Positions 49,652-60,050 of a stretch of DNA of 64,000 bases are shown one piece after another (the first letter of the stretch is position 1; each line of letters begins with the position of its first letter). Under the pieces are notes generated by a model. It saw nothing but the letters and a program-made list of their open reading frames with translations, had not been told where the DNA came from and did not search any database. Origin of the DNA: Phytophthora sp. 'mugwort' (lineage: Eukaryota > Oomycota > Peronosporomycetes > Peronosporales > Peronosporaceae); the NCBI GenBank assembly GCA_033558025.1, contig JAUCEF010000007.1:7254001-7318000 (forward strand), given 5' to 3'. A program made the position numbers and the translations under genes.

Positions 49652-51163
49652 ATGGAGCTCTCGGAGCAGGACGAGGCGCCGCTGCCGCTGGACGTGGACG
49701 ACGTCGGGGAGGACGAGGAGGAAGTGGAGATCTTCTCGGCTTCCGCAGCAGCACCCACGTCCTCCCCCGCACCTTCCAGTGACCGGTCGTCGCTACTTCC
49801 TCCTGCCCCTCGCCGCTGCGTGTCCAAGGAGATGCTGGAGCAGATGCCGACCCTGAACATCAACGTTCGTGAGCCCCTTCAACCTATTTACATGCCTTTT
49901 TAGCCTTAAACATTGCATTTATCCTCATTACAGACCCGCTATCATGAAGTGACTGTGCGCAAGCCGTTCGGTTGCTTTCACCTGATGCAGCTGATCGAGA
50001 AGTCCATCCAAGTTGGGGCGCTCTTCTCGCCCAAGCTCTTTGTACCCAAGGAGATCTGGCAGCAGGACCAGGTCAAGCTAGCGGGCATCCCGCTTAAGGT
50101 GGAGGTGTTCCACCAGCTTAAACAGGGGCTCGAGAAAACTAGCGTGAGAGCTGACAATGGTGCCTTTTCAACTCAAAGAGAGAGCTGACGATATCGAGTT
50201 TGCTCGTACTGTAGCATGCGCTGCCGCTGTCGTCGGATACGGCCAAAGCTGCTTTCACCAAGGAACTGGACGCGCTGTTGGAGTTTGCGAGACAGGAGCG
50301 CGTGCACTTGACCCGATCGTTCCCGTTCCTACCGCAGGATAAGAGCAATGTCACTCCGCAGTTACTGCGCAGAGGAAGCAGCAGCGGAGTGAGTCAAGAT
50401 GGGGAGAGTTAATGGGAATGTAGAGATGCTGATTGTCTCTTTGTACGTATGCAGATAGAAGAGGGGTCTGTAGACGCTCACTCGACGGGTATTGGCAAGC
50501 TGACGAATCTGGCCTTTGGGTTTGGACGCATGGTCAAAAAGCAGGCGATTGCTGCTGTGGAACGCGTCGGAGCTGCTCCGTTTGTTTCAGTGTACGTGTA
50601 GAGTGATGGATATAATGCTGTCATGGATATAAATTCTTAGTAAAGCATCTTGTGGTTATTCTGTAGGTCGATTGACGAATTGGACGAATACGCCGCAGTG
50701 CTCTGCATGTTCTTCAACTCCACGCGGAGCATTGGTATGGTCTTGGTATTTACTGCTAGTAACCTGATATATGACCCTAATTGCTTTTGATGACTGCACT
50801 GCTGAGAACAGAAAATCTGATTGGACTGCGAGCAGATGCTGATGGGAATCAAGAACAAATCAATGATCCCAAGGCCGAAACGAAGAACTCCCAGCTAGAC
50901 ACTGCCACTCTGAAGAAGCTGGAAGATCTCGGTAAGAAATCTTGTTGCCACCTAGTTCTGAACATGAATGTACTCACTGACGTGCGCTTGCTTATCTCTC
51001 TCGTTTAATATCAGCGTTCTTCCTGGACGAGGTTGTCATTGAACTTGTAATGCGTGACGTTCATAGCCTGCTAGAAGTTTATCTACGAAGGTTGACGCGT
51101 CACTTCGGCGAATTTACAGTGGAGCAGGCGGTGTTTAAACGCCACCAGTCTGTGTCGGCGTAG
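49652..51163 (+). CDS. Conserved-looking protein of unknown function, seven exons (356 aa)
   Basis: My model joins exons 49652-49864, 49934-50143, 50215-50388, 50455-50591, 50667-50734, 50812-50931 and 51015-51163. They total 1,071 bases, exactly 357 codons including the TAG. All introns are 65-83 bases with GT and AG ends (the first donor, GTTCGT, is weak). The first 60 residues are acidic and Pro/Ser-rich. The middle has RYHEVTVRKPFGCFHLM, WQQDQVKLAGIPLKVEVF and FTKELDALLEFARQE, and the end VVIELVMRDVHSLLEVYLRR. The pattern looks like a globular helical protein, possibly in membrane trafficking, but I recognise no family. Confidence 0.7.
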
Positions 51164-51699
51164 TAGTTTGTGCTTCCTTGTTGCATGGGTTTGCTACTGG
51201 ATGGTACTTCGAAGTATAACTTACAGATAAACCCAAATATTTTGATTTTCGAATTGCTGACGGAAACGGTGTTTAGATGTCATCACATATCGAATGACAA
51301 ACCCGAATAGGGCTCGACAAGAGCCTGCCGGGTTCAAAAACGTTTTGTTGGGGGGGGGATGCATTTACTCTTACCAGCCTCTATCGGAAGTAAAGATATG
51401 AGATGGCAAAATACCGACACAAGCGATATGCTCGTCATAGTCAATCGGTAATATTACCTACGCAGGGTGCTGGCATGAGAATAATATATATAATAATATT
51501 TGGAGAATAGGTGGACCGAAAGTACTGAAACCCCACAGTGTAATATATAAAACCGGTAATTTGTGACGGGATACTTCACAATGTGGCAATGTCGGTAAAA
51601 TGATTGAATTGTACAGTACACGGATTTGCATTAAAGGCTGATTGGTTAAATTTCCCAACCAATTGAAAGTCAGACCTATGGTCCTACGTTTTTTGCGAG
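51164..51699. other. Intergenic region
   Basis: About 540 bases, AT-rich, with a run of nine G at about 51350-51358 and alternating TA stretches near 51484-51500. No coding sequence or RNA gene seen. Confidence 0.4.
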
Positions 51700-53967
51700 A
51701 TGCCGTCGAGCAGTACGAAGTCGAGGAAGGGCTCGTCCTCGCGGCGACACGACGCGCCCGTGGACGAGTGGAAGCAGTTCACATCCCCCGAAGGCCACCC
51801 GTATTTCTACAACGCCGCGACCAAGGAGAGCAGATGGGAGCTTCCCGTCGCGGATGAAGCTACACGGCGTAAGCACCGTCGACCTAAAGGGAGCAGTCGG
51901 ACCGTCATCCTAAATGAAGAGAATTTTCTAAACGAAGAAGAAAAATCTCTAAAACATGACGAAAAATCCGTCAAACTAGATAAAATCCACAAGAACAAGA
52001 AGCGTCCCGAGAGCCGCAAGAGTGCGACAGAGCCGCCCCGCGTCCATATATCTGCCAAGCCTAAGAACGCCATGTTCCAGCAGCTACAGGCGTCGCTGGA
52101 GGGGCGAATCGGCGGCCCTATGATGGGAATGAGAGGCCCTCCACCTATACTGAACATTAGACGCGAAGAGGAGATAAATGGGGCTACAGGACAAGAAAAT
52201 ATTAAAGCCCCGACGTCCCTTGAGGAACAATACGAGACCGAGACGGCTGGCATGAGCGCTGCCGAACGGCTGCGCTTCTTGAGGAAGAAGAGACAGGAGA
52301 ATATGATAATTAAGAGGGAGAGTATCGCTGGAGACGACTTTATGGCCGAAGTGGCCAAGAATATGAAGAAAAAGGGGGTCACAGTGATGCCAAAAGAGAG
52401 GAAATCGCAGGCGATCAATGATGAGAGACTGAGCTGGAAGGAGCAGGAGCAGGCTGAAGAGGAGCGTAAACGACAACAGATGCAGGACAAGGAGCAGCAA
52501 GAGGCGACGAAAGAGCGCGAGCAACAGGCTGCAAAAGAGACGGATCAGCGACGTAAGCAGGAGCGGGAACAGCAACAGGAGGAGGAGAACCGGAAGACAG
52601 TGGACAAAGACGAGAAGGAGAGACAAGACGTGCGTGAGACCGACCACGGTATCACGACAGATGCTTCTGATCCAGAAGCTCGAGATCGGGTGAGTACTGT
52701 CGACAGGTCGGAAGCGCCAATTGAAGAGGATTCAGATGCGTCTTCACCGGAACGTGTGAAGAGCAGGAGACGCAGTCGAAGTCATGGGAGTTCAGCGGTT
52801 TTTGTTGATCAAGAACCGATGAAACAAGTGGAGAATGTCGAAGAAGATCATCCACCAGCAGAAACAGAGCACAGCGCAGAATCTGTAGCTGTTGTAGATT
52901 TTGCTCTTGAGGAAACAAGACGTGCGCGTGAAGAACGACGAGCTCTCAGGAAGCGCGACAAAGAGCTGGCTGCAAGAAAATCCGGGTTGGAATCACTACG
53001 ACGTAAGTCAGTGGATGGTTCAAATGAGATGAACGAGGAGTTGAGGACCAACTCAAGTCGTAGCGTTGAAGCTGAAGAGGAGACAAGAGCGAGAGAGAAG
53101 CAACAACGTCGTGAAAGGCGACGGATGGCAAAGGTGGAAGCAGCTTTAGCTGCTCAGAGTTTGGAAGGAGACCAAGACGACGTTCGACGCGTGGAAGCTC
53201 AACAGAAGCATCCGGATAGCAATACGAGCGCAGCCACTGGATCAGCTCAAACGGGAGGATTTTCTATGTATGGACAGCCACAAGCCGGACAACCCCCACT
53301 CAGTGGTGGAATGTATCCACCATATCCGTACGTGATGATGCCGTCGCCGTATGGATATTACTACCCGTACATGCCATCGCCTCCTATGTCAATGCCCATG
53401 TATCCTCCTGGTATGGTGCCTTCAGGTTATCATATGATACCGCCAACTCCTCCACCTTCCATGGACGGAATGACAACGACCTCAGCATTAATACCATACA
53501 GTGCAGACCCAACGCTGGCAAATGGATACGACATATCATTTGGAGGTTTATATGGTCAACAAGTTGCTCCAGAATTGAGCAGGTGCGAATGCTGCAAGGG
53601 GATTGGTGTGGGATTGGTGGAAAAGAACGGAGTTTGTGCGCATTGCAACCGTCTGCGTCTCGCTTTCATCGTTGATTCCGCCCAGATGCGACAGCGATGT
53701 TCTGTATGTGGTGGGTGGGGGGTTCAATTACTTGAAGCCAATGGAATGTGCGAGCACTGCACGCGACAGACTGCTCAAAAGTCACTTGCGAAGCTCGTAC
53801 CCGAAGCTGCAGCTCGACGTCGCAGTGTTGCAGCCCCTGCTTCTGGGGCTGTGTCTGGAGCAGCTCCCTCTCGGCGAAATTCAATGGGGATCTTATCTAA
53901 GAGCGAGGAACGGGATGATGTTGACTGGGATAATTCTTCGTCTGATGACTCGGAATGGGACGAGTAA
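51700..53967 (+). CDS. WW-domain, coiled-coil protein with C-terminal CxxC zinc modules (755 aa)
   Basis: ATG at 51700. Residues about 21-52 are a WW domain (DEWKQFTSPEGHPYFYN...SRWELP), which binds proline-rich peptides. Residues about 200-500 are extremely rich in Glu, Lys, Arg and Gln and should form long coiled coils. Residues about 525-600 are rich in Pro, Tyr and Met (GMYPPYPYVMMPSPYGYYYP). Near residues 628-690 two similar modules each carry a CxxC pair, a Gly-rich turn (GIGVGLVEKNGVC; GWGVQLLEANGMC) and a second CxxC, probably two zinc sites. The C-terminus is acidic. WW plus coiled-coil architecture recalls splicing-associated proteins, but the pairing with these zinc modules is not one I can name. 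Single exon. Confidence 0.8.
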   Translation: MPSSSTKSRKGSSSRRHDAPVDEWKQFTSPEGHPYFYNAATKESRWELPVADEATRRKHRRPKGSSRTVILNEENFLNEEEKSLKHDEKSVKLDKIHKNKKRPESRKSATEPPRVHISAKPKNAMFQQLQASLEGRIGGPMMGMRGPPPILNIRREEEINGATGQENIKAPTSLEEQYETETAGMSAAERLRFLRKKRQENMIIKRESIAGDDFMAEVAKNMKKKGVTVMPKERKSQAINDERLSWKEQEQAEEERKRQQMQDKEQQEATKEREQQAAKETDQRRKQEREQQQEEENRKTVDKDEKERQDVRETDHGITTDASDPEARDRVSTVDRSEAPIEEDSDASSPERVKSRRRSRSHGSSAVFVDQEPMKQVENVEEDHPPAETEHSAESVAVVDFALEETRRAREERRALRKRDKELAARKSGLESLRRKSVDGSNEMNEELRTNSSRSVEAEEETRAREKQQRRERRRMAKVEAALAAQSLEGDQDDVRRVEAQQKHPDSNTSAATGSAQTGGFSMYGQPQAGQPPLSGGMYPPYPYVMMPSPYGYYYPYMPSPPMSMPMYPPGMVPSGYHMIPPTPPPSMDGMTTTSALIPYSADPTLANGYDISFGGLYGQQVAPELSRCECCKGIGVGLVEKNGVCAHCNRLRLAFIVDSAQMRQRCSVCGGWGVQLLEANGMCEHCTRQTAQKSLAKLVPEAAARRRSVAAPASGAVSGAAPSRRNSMGILSKSEERDDVDWDNSSSDDSEWDE

Positions 53968-54602
53968 TCAACATGACTGTTGTTGCAAGTGAAAAATAAA
54001 TAGAGAGAAAAGTATTTTCCAAGTATGAATTATGGTACAGTACGACAATAATTATCAGGTCAACCAAGGATAGGACGGTACGTCTTGTTCAGATCCTGCG
54101 ATGCGCGAAGCGGTGATGAATGAACACTTGGAAATGTGATGCGATGACTTTATGGCAATCGCAGTAAAGGCAACCGCTACGAAATTCCATAAACTCTCCC
54201 TGAAGGAATACTTTACTAATGCGACTTGGTCGGCGAAAACGCGGAGGTGGCTTGCTTAACCGCTCGAAAGTCGTCATTTTGAGGTGTATAACAGCTTCAG
54301 CAGAGTGTGAAAAGCAAGTTGCAACATTTTATCGACGTTATGCGTAGCGCAGGCGAACCCGTTTTGATTTTTTTGCCGCACTGGTTGCGTATCTGTTTCT
54401 GCCTCTTCTATCGTCTCAGTCAGGTGAATTTCACATGTTTCCACTTAAGGACTTCAAAAAATCCGTTAACTCGTGTAGAGTTTCAAGTGATAATTAAGTT
54501 TGTCCTAAAAAAAACAATGGCTATTTTCAGCAAGTATTTCCTCTGCCTCGCTTTGTGATAACTTCACCCATAAGTCCTCTCTCGCTGCCAGACGTGCCCA
54601 AC
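53968..54602. other. Intergenic region
   Basis: About 635 bases. AATAAATAG at 53995 may serve 3'-end formation of the preceding gene. The open frame of the next gene extends back to about 54555 without an ATG, and TTTTCAG at 54526-54532 could be an intron acceptor, so an upstream exon is possible. Confidence 0.4.
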
Positions 54603-56381
54603 ATGACTCCGAATGCTCCTATCGGCAATCATGCGTCTTCATCAACTGAGCTTGTACCGAGTAGTCCACGAAGGTCTTTTCTTACCGAAGTGGGGCGTGT
54701 TAAACATTTATCAATAACTGGCAATATGAGTGAAAAACTCAGTGATGCTCGTCCCGCTGAGGGGGCCACTCAAGTGTTTCAACTCATTGATCAAATGGCT
54801 GAAAAGCAACAGCGAAGTAAACGCATTCGATCGACGATGCAACGAGCAGCTCACAAGACGATCCTCGTGGTTCGTACGAAAAACTCAATTCAAGCTGCAG
54901 AGATCGTGACTGTGCGCTTCAGCCACCACCAGGTCACAGACGTTCCTCGCAGTGTCCAGTTAACCCAAATTCGGGCAAAAGTTTTGCGTCATTTTCGCTT
55001 CGTTTCTGCGAAAAAACGATCTCAATTTGTCACGATTTTCACTCAAGCTCGCGAGATCGACGCTTTACTTAAAGACATGTTTTGGTTCCTGACAGCTCAT
55101 TGCTTCCAGCCAGCCCGACAGCCTCAGCTGGAGACTCATTTCTACCAACGTATCGCCGACAGCTTCACGTCGCTCTTTGTCCGTCTACAGATGACGCCTT
55201 CCAGTCGAGATTCGGGCTTTTTTGATGAGCTGCCCGACGTGGTGGCGCAGATCCTGTTCGTCGCGCTCTACGAGGCCTTCCCACGCTCACGCAAAGCCAT
55301 TTGCAGTGACGAGATCCGGCACGAAATCCTCCGCACTTGTTACTGTTGGATCCTCGGCTTTGTGCCCGCAGACCTCACGTACGAACATTGGGTCGCTGTC
55401 GACCAGGATTCCCCTAAAAGGATTGCCGAGCTCGCAGATTTTCCAGCTATGCGCAATCGAATGATGAGAGCAGAACGAGTCGAACGCACACGACAAGCCG
55501 TCAAGACGTGGCATGAAGATCAAGACGATGGTATTCAAGAGACTGCACGAGTTAATAGTGAACAACCAGTCGAATCATCTAAATCAAGTGTCAAGCTTTT
55601 GCCACACGTGAAAATGTGTCAAATTAGTCGACGGAATTCTGCCTTCTCAATTTCACCTTTGAAATCTCTTCCTTGTCCAGCGAGTGGCGACGAATCTGCA
55701 GCTCATATTGAAACTCGCGAGCGCTACACGTACGAAATGTGCCACTCGCCATTGATCGGTGCTTTTCTAGCACGACACCAACTGGAAGCCAATACGCCGC
55801 ATTTACGCGTCCAAATGCGGCTAACAAGTGGCAAACAACGTGATTTAAACGAGCAGGAAGCACTTCGAGCGGCACTTGGGGTCGTTCCGGCACGTAGACG
55901 ACGTCTAGTGGACCCCACAACGTTCGGAGATGCGTTACTGGAGCTTGAAACGTTTGGGAACGCAGTTCGTCACGCGTATTCCAAGGAGAAAAAGCAAGCA
56001 CGCAGTCTGGATTCACGCGAAAGGAGGCGTCTTGCTGGAGACCATCAGATACTTGAAGCCCAATTGAGTGAACTACGACAGAGTGGAGAGCGGATGCATG
56101 AATACAGCAACCAACTTGTCAGTAAATCGCACATCGAAGCGCTCTTAGGATCTTCACGTGGACCTAACAGAGTTCCGCTTATAACGACAGCAAGCGCAGT
56201 ACTCAACGAGTCAATAGGTAGCGTACTACCTAGAAGTGCGGGGTCTACTCATGCGTACACTCCGCGACCACCTCCGCGTCGTGATAACAGCTTGACAGTG
56301 GCAACTATAGCGCCGATCCAAGCACAAACTGGAGGATCGACACGAATAATACGCTCGAGTTCCGACGACAAGAGTCGCTGA
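54603..56381 (+). CDS. FAM227-like protein (592 aa)
   Basis: I chose the first in-frame ATG at 54603 (MTPNAPIG); the frame is open further upstream, so a 5' exon cannot be excluded. Residues about 155-300 contain DMFWFLTAHCFQP, LETHFYQRIADSF, LFVRLQM and EILRTCYCWILGF. This fits the FAM227 domain pattern (a Phe/Trp-rich start, then 'R....Y..L' and further aromatic helices). The second half is basic and low in complexity, with a helical stretch near residue 490. FAM227 proteins are found in flagellated eukaryotes and have no established biochemical activity. Confidence is good for a real gene, moderate for the family. Confidence 0.6.
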   Translation: MTPNAPIGNHASSSTELVPSSPRRSFLTEVGRVKHLSITGNMSEKLSDARPAEGATQVFQLIDQMAEKQQRSKRIRSTMQRAAHKTILVVRTKNSIQAAEIVTVRFSHHQVTDVPRSVQLTQIRAKVLRHFRFVSAKKRSQFVTIFTQAREIDALLKDMFWFLTAHCFQPARQPQLETHFYQRIADSFTSLFVRLQMTPSSRDSGFFDELPDVVAQILFVALYEAFPRSRKAICSDEIRHEILRTCYCWILGFVPADLTYEHWVAVDQDSPKRIAELADFPAMRNRMMRAERVERTRQAVKTWHEDQDDGIQETARVNSEQPVESSKSSVKLLPHVKMCQISRRNSAFSISPLKSLPCPASGDESAAHIETRERYTYEMCHSPLIGAFLARHQLEANTPHLRVQMRLTSGKQRDLNEQEALRAALGVVPARRRRLVDPTTFGDALLELETFGNAVRHAYSKEKKQARSLDSRERRRLAGDHQILEAQLSELRQSGERMHEYSNQLVSKSHIEALLGSSRGPNRVPLITTASAVLNESIGSVLPRSAGSTHAYTPRPPPRRDNSLTVATIAPIQAQTGGSTRIIRSSSDDKSR

Positions 56382-56489
56382 TGAGGGAGATCGCTGCATA
56401 GGCAGCTTAGATTAGGTTAAGATGGTCGCAAACTGACCGGCAAAAGGTTCGTCTGGAGGTTCCCAGCGGGATTTATCCTGTCGACTGCT

Positions 56490-57363
56490 CTAGAGTCGCT
56501 TGATGTTTTTCTTCTTGATGGCTTTCTTTTTCTTGAGTGAGGCTTCAATATCGCTGTCAGTCTTCTTCTTTTTCTTCAGGGGCGTCGACAACGCTACATC
56601 CTTTAGACGCTCGCAGCTCGCACTGTCCTCTGTAGGTCGTTTATGCTGCTTGTCGCTGCTCATTCCTCCAGCACTCGCAGCTTTCGTTTCCTCTTCTCCA
56701 CTTGTCTCGCCTGCTTCTTCACTTGTGACAGCCGATCGTTTCGGTGCGTGGATGTTGGTCCACAACTTGGCACGTCGTGCGTACTCGTCATAACTGTCCA
56801 GAAACAGCTTGCCCGCCTCGTCATTCAACGACGACTCGGGGAACGGGACGATGAGCAGACAACGAACCACTTGCAGCACGTGGGCAAGGCCGAGTGTCGG
56901 CTTCCAGTCCTTTTTCAACGTATTAACGCAAATGTCCCCCGCTGGCTGCGAGACGTTGGGGTGGAAGATCTTGGTAAGGAATACGCCACGTGGCGGCTGC
57001 TCTGGGAAACTCTCTGCGAGCGTGAGCTTGACTGTGAAGAAGCCTCCTTCGTAGGGCGTGTGCTCTGGTCCACGAATTTCGACGTAAATTTCGCTAAGCT
57101 GCTCCTCGTCCTGCGGGAGGTACCGGATACCGTCCAGAGGCTGTAGAACAAGCTTCCGGATCTCGCGGGCCACGCGCTGAGCTACGCGGGGCGGCAAGTT
57201 CTCTCTTGTCAGCTAGTCAAAAAAGTCCATGGACAAGGCAGTTAGAGTTCCCATTTCTAGTGTTTATTGTAGAATTGTGAGACTTGTAGAGCAAAGTGGG
57301 GAGTGCAACTGGTACGTAATAGAAGCCCTACAGTGGAGAAGATGATGCGAGTGTATTTACCAT
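56490..57363 (-). CDS. UBE2S: Ubiquitin-conjugating enzyme E2 S (UBE2S) homologue, two exons (241 aa)
   Basis: The main exon, 57212-56490, lacks an ATG. A first exon ending ATG|GTAAAT (ATG at 57363-57361) and an acceptor CTAG at 57216-57213 give the start MLTRENLPPRVAQ, which parallels the known UBE2S start with its ENLPP. The 726-base total is exactly 242 codons with the stop. E2 features: HPN near residue 85, catalytic Cys96 in GDICVNTLKKDW, and NDEAGKLFL. The C-terminal tail (about residues 160-241) is Ser/Glu-rich and ends in Lys clusters (KKKKAIKKKNIKRL). In animals the UBE2S tail docks on the APC/C and the enzyme elongates Lys11-linked chains in mitosis; the same role is inferred here. 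Confidence 0.85.
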
Positions 57364-57565
57364 TGGAAGCAGCGTGTGGATGACGGTATGCACAAGTGAA
57401 GGTGGCGCCGCGGACACTTTCGCGGGAAATAATTTCAAATGACACGTTTTGAACCTTCCACTGTCGAATGTGTGACGCACATGAAATTGACACTAAAATT
57501 AGCATACGTTCTTGAAACGACGCATTAAGACATGGCTACATTCGTCTACAGGTAGCTCTAGCGAA

Positions 57566-59920
57566 ATGATGCTGGTGGCGGATGACGCTGCTGCTGAAGC
57601 GCAATGGAGCACCATTCCGTCCTCCACGCAGGATTCGTCTATGTTCAAGTTCCGATGGCAGGCAGAAGATCCAGGCGTCGTCCCCAAGTCGTCAGGGCGA
57701 GCGAGTTCTTCCACGCCGAGGAACGTTGTAGTGCCAGACTTGACGGACATTGAAGCCGCCACTCAGTTGCCTACAGCTCCGACTGAGGAGAGCGTCCATG
57801 TAGCAGGACCAGCAAGGAAGTATCTGCAGACTGGTGGATCAAGTAGTCCGTCAGCTGAGCTGAAGCCGAAGACCACAAACACACAAGCTAAGGCTCCGAG
57901 ATCGTTTCGTGGTGCACTAATCTTGTATTGTGGCGACGGGAAAGCAGCAGGTGGGGCTGTACGACGAGCACTGGGTCATCTATCGCTGCAACAGAGTATC
58001 GCGCTCTTGATGCTGGTGGCTGGAATGTTGTCTGAGTCGGGCACACCGGCTCCGCGTTTCAACGTACCGATTGCCATCAGTCTTCTCTTGTTGCCAGCAG
58101 CCACGGAAGACGATGCAGTGGCGTCTCTACAACGTGAACACCACCGTTTGTACATCTCCGGCCTCTTGCTGGCCACTGGGATCGACTTTGTGTGGCTGAT
58201 GCGACCGCAGGAAGGGGCTTTCAACGGCTTCTTTGTGGAAAGCACTAAGAGCTTCACTGATGTTGGAATCGCAGTGTGCTCACTCGCCAAGATCAGCCTC
58301 ATCTTCTGCAGCTACTTGGAGCTTGTCGATACAGAGCCACAGCTTGACAATGAGAGTGAAGAGCTTCGTAAGGCTCCGCCGATCCCGCCGCCGTCGTTCC
58401 GTCTTTGGGATAAACTGAAGTTCTTCTTCCCGAGGCGTACGCTACCGAAACGGGCCGAGTTGAGTCTTGAAGTGCTGCACCGTGTGCTGGTTCTTGCGTG
58501 GATACACGTCCTCTGTGGCGTGTTGTTGCTTGGACTTGGACTGATCTCGACTGCGTGGTATTCTGGACGCACGCAGTTCCGGTCGAGCCCTGTGGGCATC
58601 CCGCTCTACATCATGGTACTGCTCAAGTCAGCTACAACGTTGTTGACTTACCTCACAGTCTCTCACCGGATCAACTATGACGCTTGTCTCGAGCTTTACA
58701 GTTTACGCACACGTGGCCCAAGCAGCAGAGTACGACAAGTAGACGGCGTCCAGATTCGCCTCCCACAGGAACCCGTTCTAGCTTACAACCGCGTGTGGCT
58801 GCATCGTGTTCAGCGAGCCAAGACGCTTGACGGTATAGCAGGAGCCTATCTGATCCTTGTCTTCTACGCAGCACTACGCAGCGGACAGGTCGTAGGCGGA
58901 CATGGGGTCCCAGTGATGTTAGCCTGCATTGCGTTAGTCCAGCTCGTTCTCGACGTATGGACGCCACTGCTCATCCTGGTGGCCGCACGGTGCGGATCAG
59001 CATTGTTTGCACTGCACCATCGAGGGATTCCCGGCACCGACCCGCTTTTCCCGCCTCAATTGCGTTGGGAAGACAGCGATGAAGACGATGACAGCGACGA
59101 AGATACCGACGGCAATGACGATGAGAGCGACACAGAGAGCGACGCTTCTGATGACGGACTCTCGTCTCACTCATCGTCATCCAGCGGAGAGGCTAACAGA
59201 ACACCAGCCGAACGACGAGAGCGGAGACTGCGTCATCGACAAAAGCGACTGGAAAATCTGCGTGCAAGTCCACGCGAACCTCAGCTCCCCATTGTAGACG
59301 CAGACGCTGTAGAAGGCTACGAAACTGGACGCAGTGTCAGGGATATTGCCACCGCCCACGACATTATTGTCAATGCAAACAGTTCTCGAAAAGGCGCTTG
59401 GGTGCGTCACTGGCACGAGGCATCAAGACGAGCTTACCTTGTCCACTCCCTCACGGGCGAAGCGGTTTGGGAGATACCGATAAAGACAATCACGCCCTCG
59501 ACGTCAGTCCAAGAGCCAGCATCGAGTACCGTTCAACTTGACAACTTCGCTAGCGCTCGATTCACTCCTCAAACTTTCGACGAGCACTGGAATGAATTGG
59601 CCGATGGCGGCGGCTTCAACTGTCGAGTGTCACGAATTCCAGAGACAGCCATGCTCGCTCAACACCTTCAGGACCACGATTTCATTGTTTTATCCGATGG
59701 TCTGCGTGCTCATGGTATTTACCAACAGCGCACTGTCCAGTTCTACGCTGAGGACGTGAAAGACGACGCAGGATCGATGTTCATGGGCGAGTTTGTCTTC
59801 GATAGCTTGAGTCTTAAACTTCGAGCCCGCTTCCGCTGCGCTGAGCCCGAAATGATCGTTCCGTTCGTGAAAAGGCTGCAACTCAAGGAGATAGTGGGCG
59901 CTTACGCTCCCTGCGACTGA
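57566..59920 (+). CDS. Multi-pass membrane protein with WW domain and adaptin-ear-like C-terminus (784 aa)
   Basis: I chose the ATG at 57566 (MMLVADDA); TTCGTCTACAG just upstream could be an acceptor, so a 5' exon is possible. Hydrophobic segments lie near residues 141-158, 196-213, 232-254, 305-330, 342-365, 420-438 and 446-476. Residues 501-545 are Asp/Glu/Ser-rich. Residues 610-640 are a WW domain (WVRHWHEASRRAYLVH...AVWEIP). Residues about 655-780 (FDEHWNELADGGGF, AEDVKDDAGSMFMGEF, RFRCAEPEMIVPFVKRL) resemble in layout the C-terminal appendage of beta-adaptins, which binds clathrin-coat accessory proteins. A role in membrane traffic is plausible; the overall family is not one I know. Confidence 0.75.
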   Translation: MMLVADDAAAEAQWSTIPSSTQDSSMFKFRWQAEDPGVVPKSSGRASSSTPRNVVVPDLTDIEAATQLPTAPTEESVHVAGPARKYLQTGGSSSPSAELKPKTTNTQAKAPRSFRGALILYCGDGKAAGGAVRRALGHLSLQQSIALLMLVAGMLSESGTPAPRFNVPIAISLLLLPAATEDDAVASLQREHHRLYISGLLLATGIDFVWLMRPQEGAFNGFFVESTKSFTDVGIAVCSLAKISLIFCSYLELVDTEPQLDNESEELRKAPPIPPPSFRLWDKLKFFFPRRTLPKRAELSLEVLHRVLVLAWIHVLCGVLLLGLGLISTAWYSGRTQFRSSPVGIPLYIMVLLKSATTLLTYLTVSHRINYDACLELYSLRTRGPSSRVRQVDGVQIRLPQEPVLAYNRVWLHRVQRAKTLDGIAGAYLILVFYAALRSGQVVGGHGVPVMLACIALVQLVLDVWTPLLILVAARCGSALFALHHRGIPGTDPLFPPQLRWEDSDEDDDSDEDTDGNDDESDTESDASDDGLSSHSSSSSGEANRTPAERRERRLRHRQKRLENLRASPREPQLPIVDADAVEGYETGRSVRDIATAHDIIVNANSSRKGAWVRHWHEASRRAYLVHSLTGEAVWEIPIKTITPSTSVQEPASSTVQLDNFASARFTPQTFDEHWNELADGGGFNCRVSRIPETAMLAQHLQDHDFIVLSDGLRAHGIYQQRTVQFYAEDVKDDAGSMFMGEFVFDSLSLKLRARFRCAEPEMIVPFVKRLQLKEIVGAYAPCD

Positions 59921-60050
59921 GCGATACAATTTCTATAATATTTGAGACCTTCCTTGTTGGGTTTGAGCAATGTGTCAGGAGCAACGCACATTACGCGAAA
60001 TACTTCCAAGTAATGCTAGAGCATCGAGTATTAGTGCTGTAGCTGGTGCT

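Noticed and set aside
51350..51358. G-run as a regulatory or quadruplex element
   Set aside because: A single run of nine G without further G tracts does not support a quadruplex; more likely a simple homopolymer.
51807..52647. Long Leu/Phe-rich open frames opposite the WW coiled-coil gene (227 and 187 aa)
   Set aside because: They are antisense translations of Glu/Lys/Arg-rich coiled coil, which always look membrane-like; no independent gene signals.
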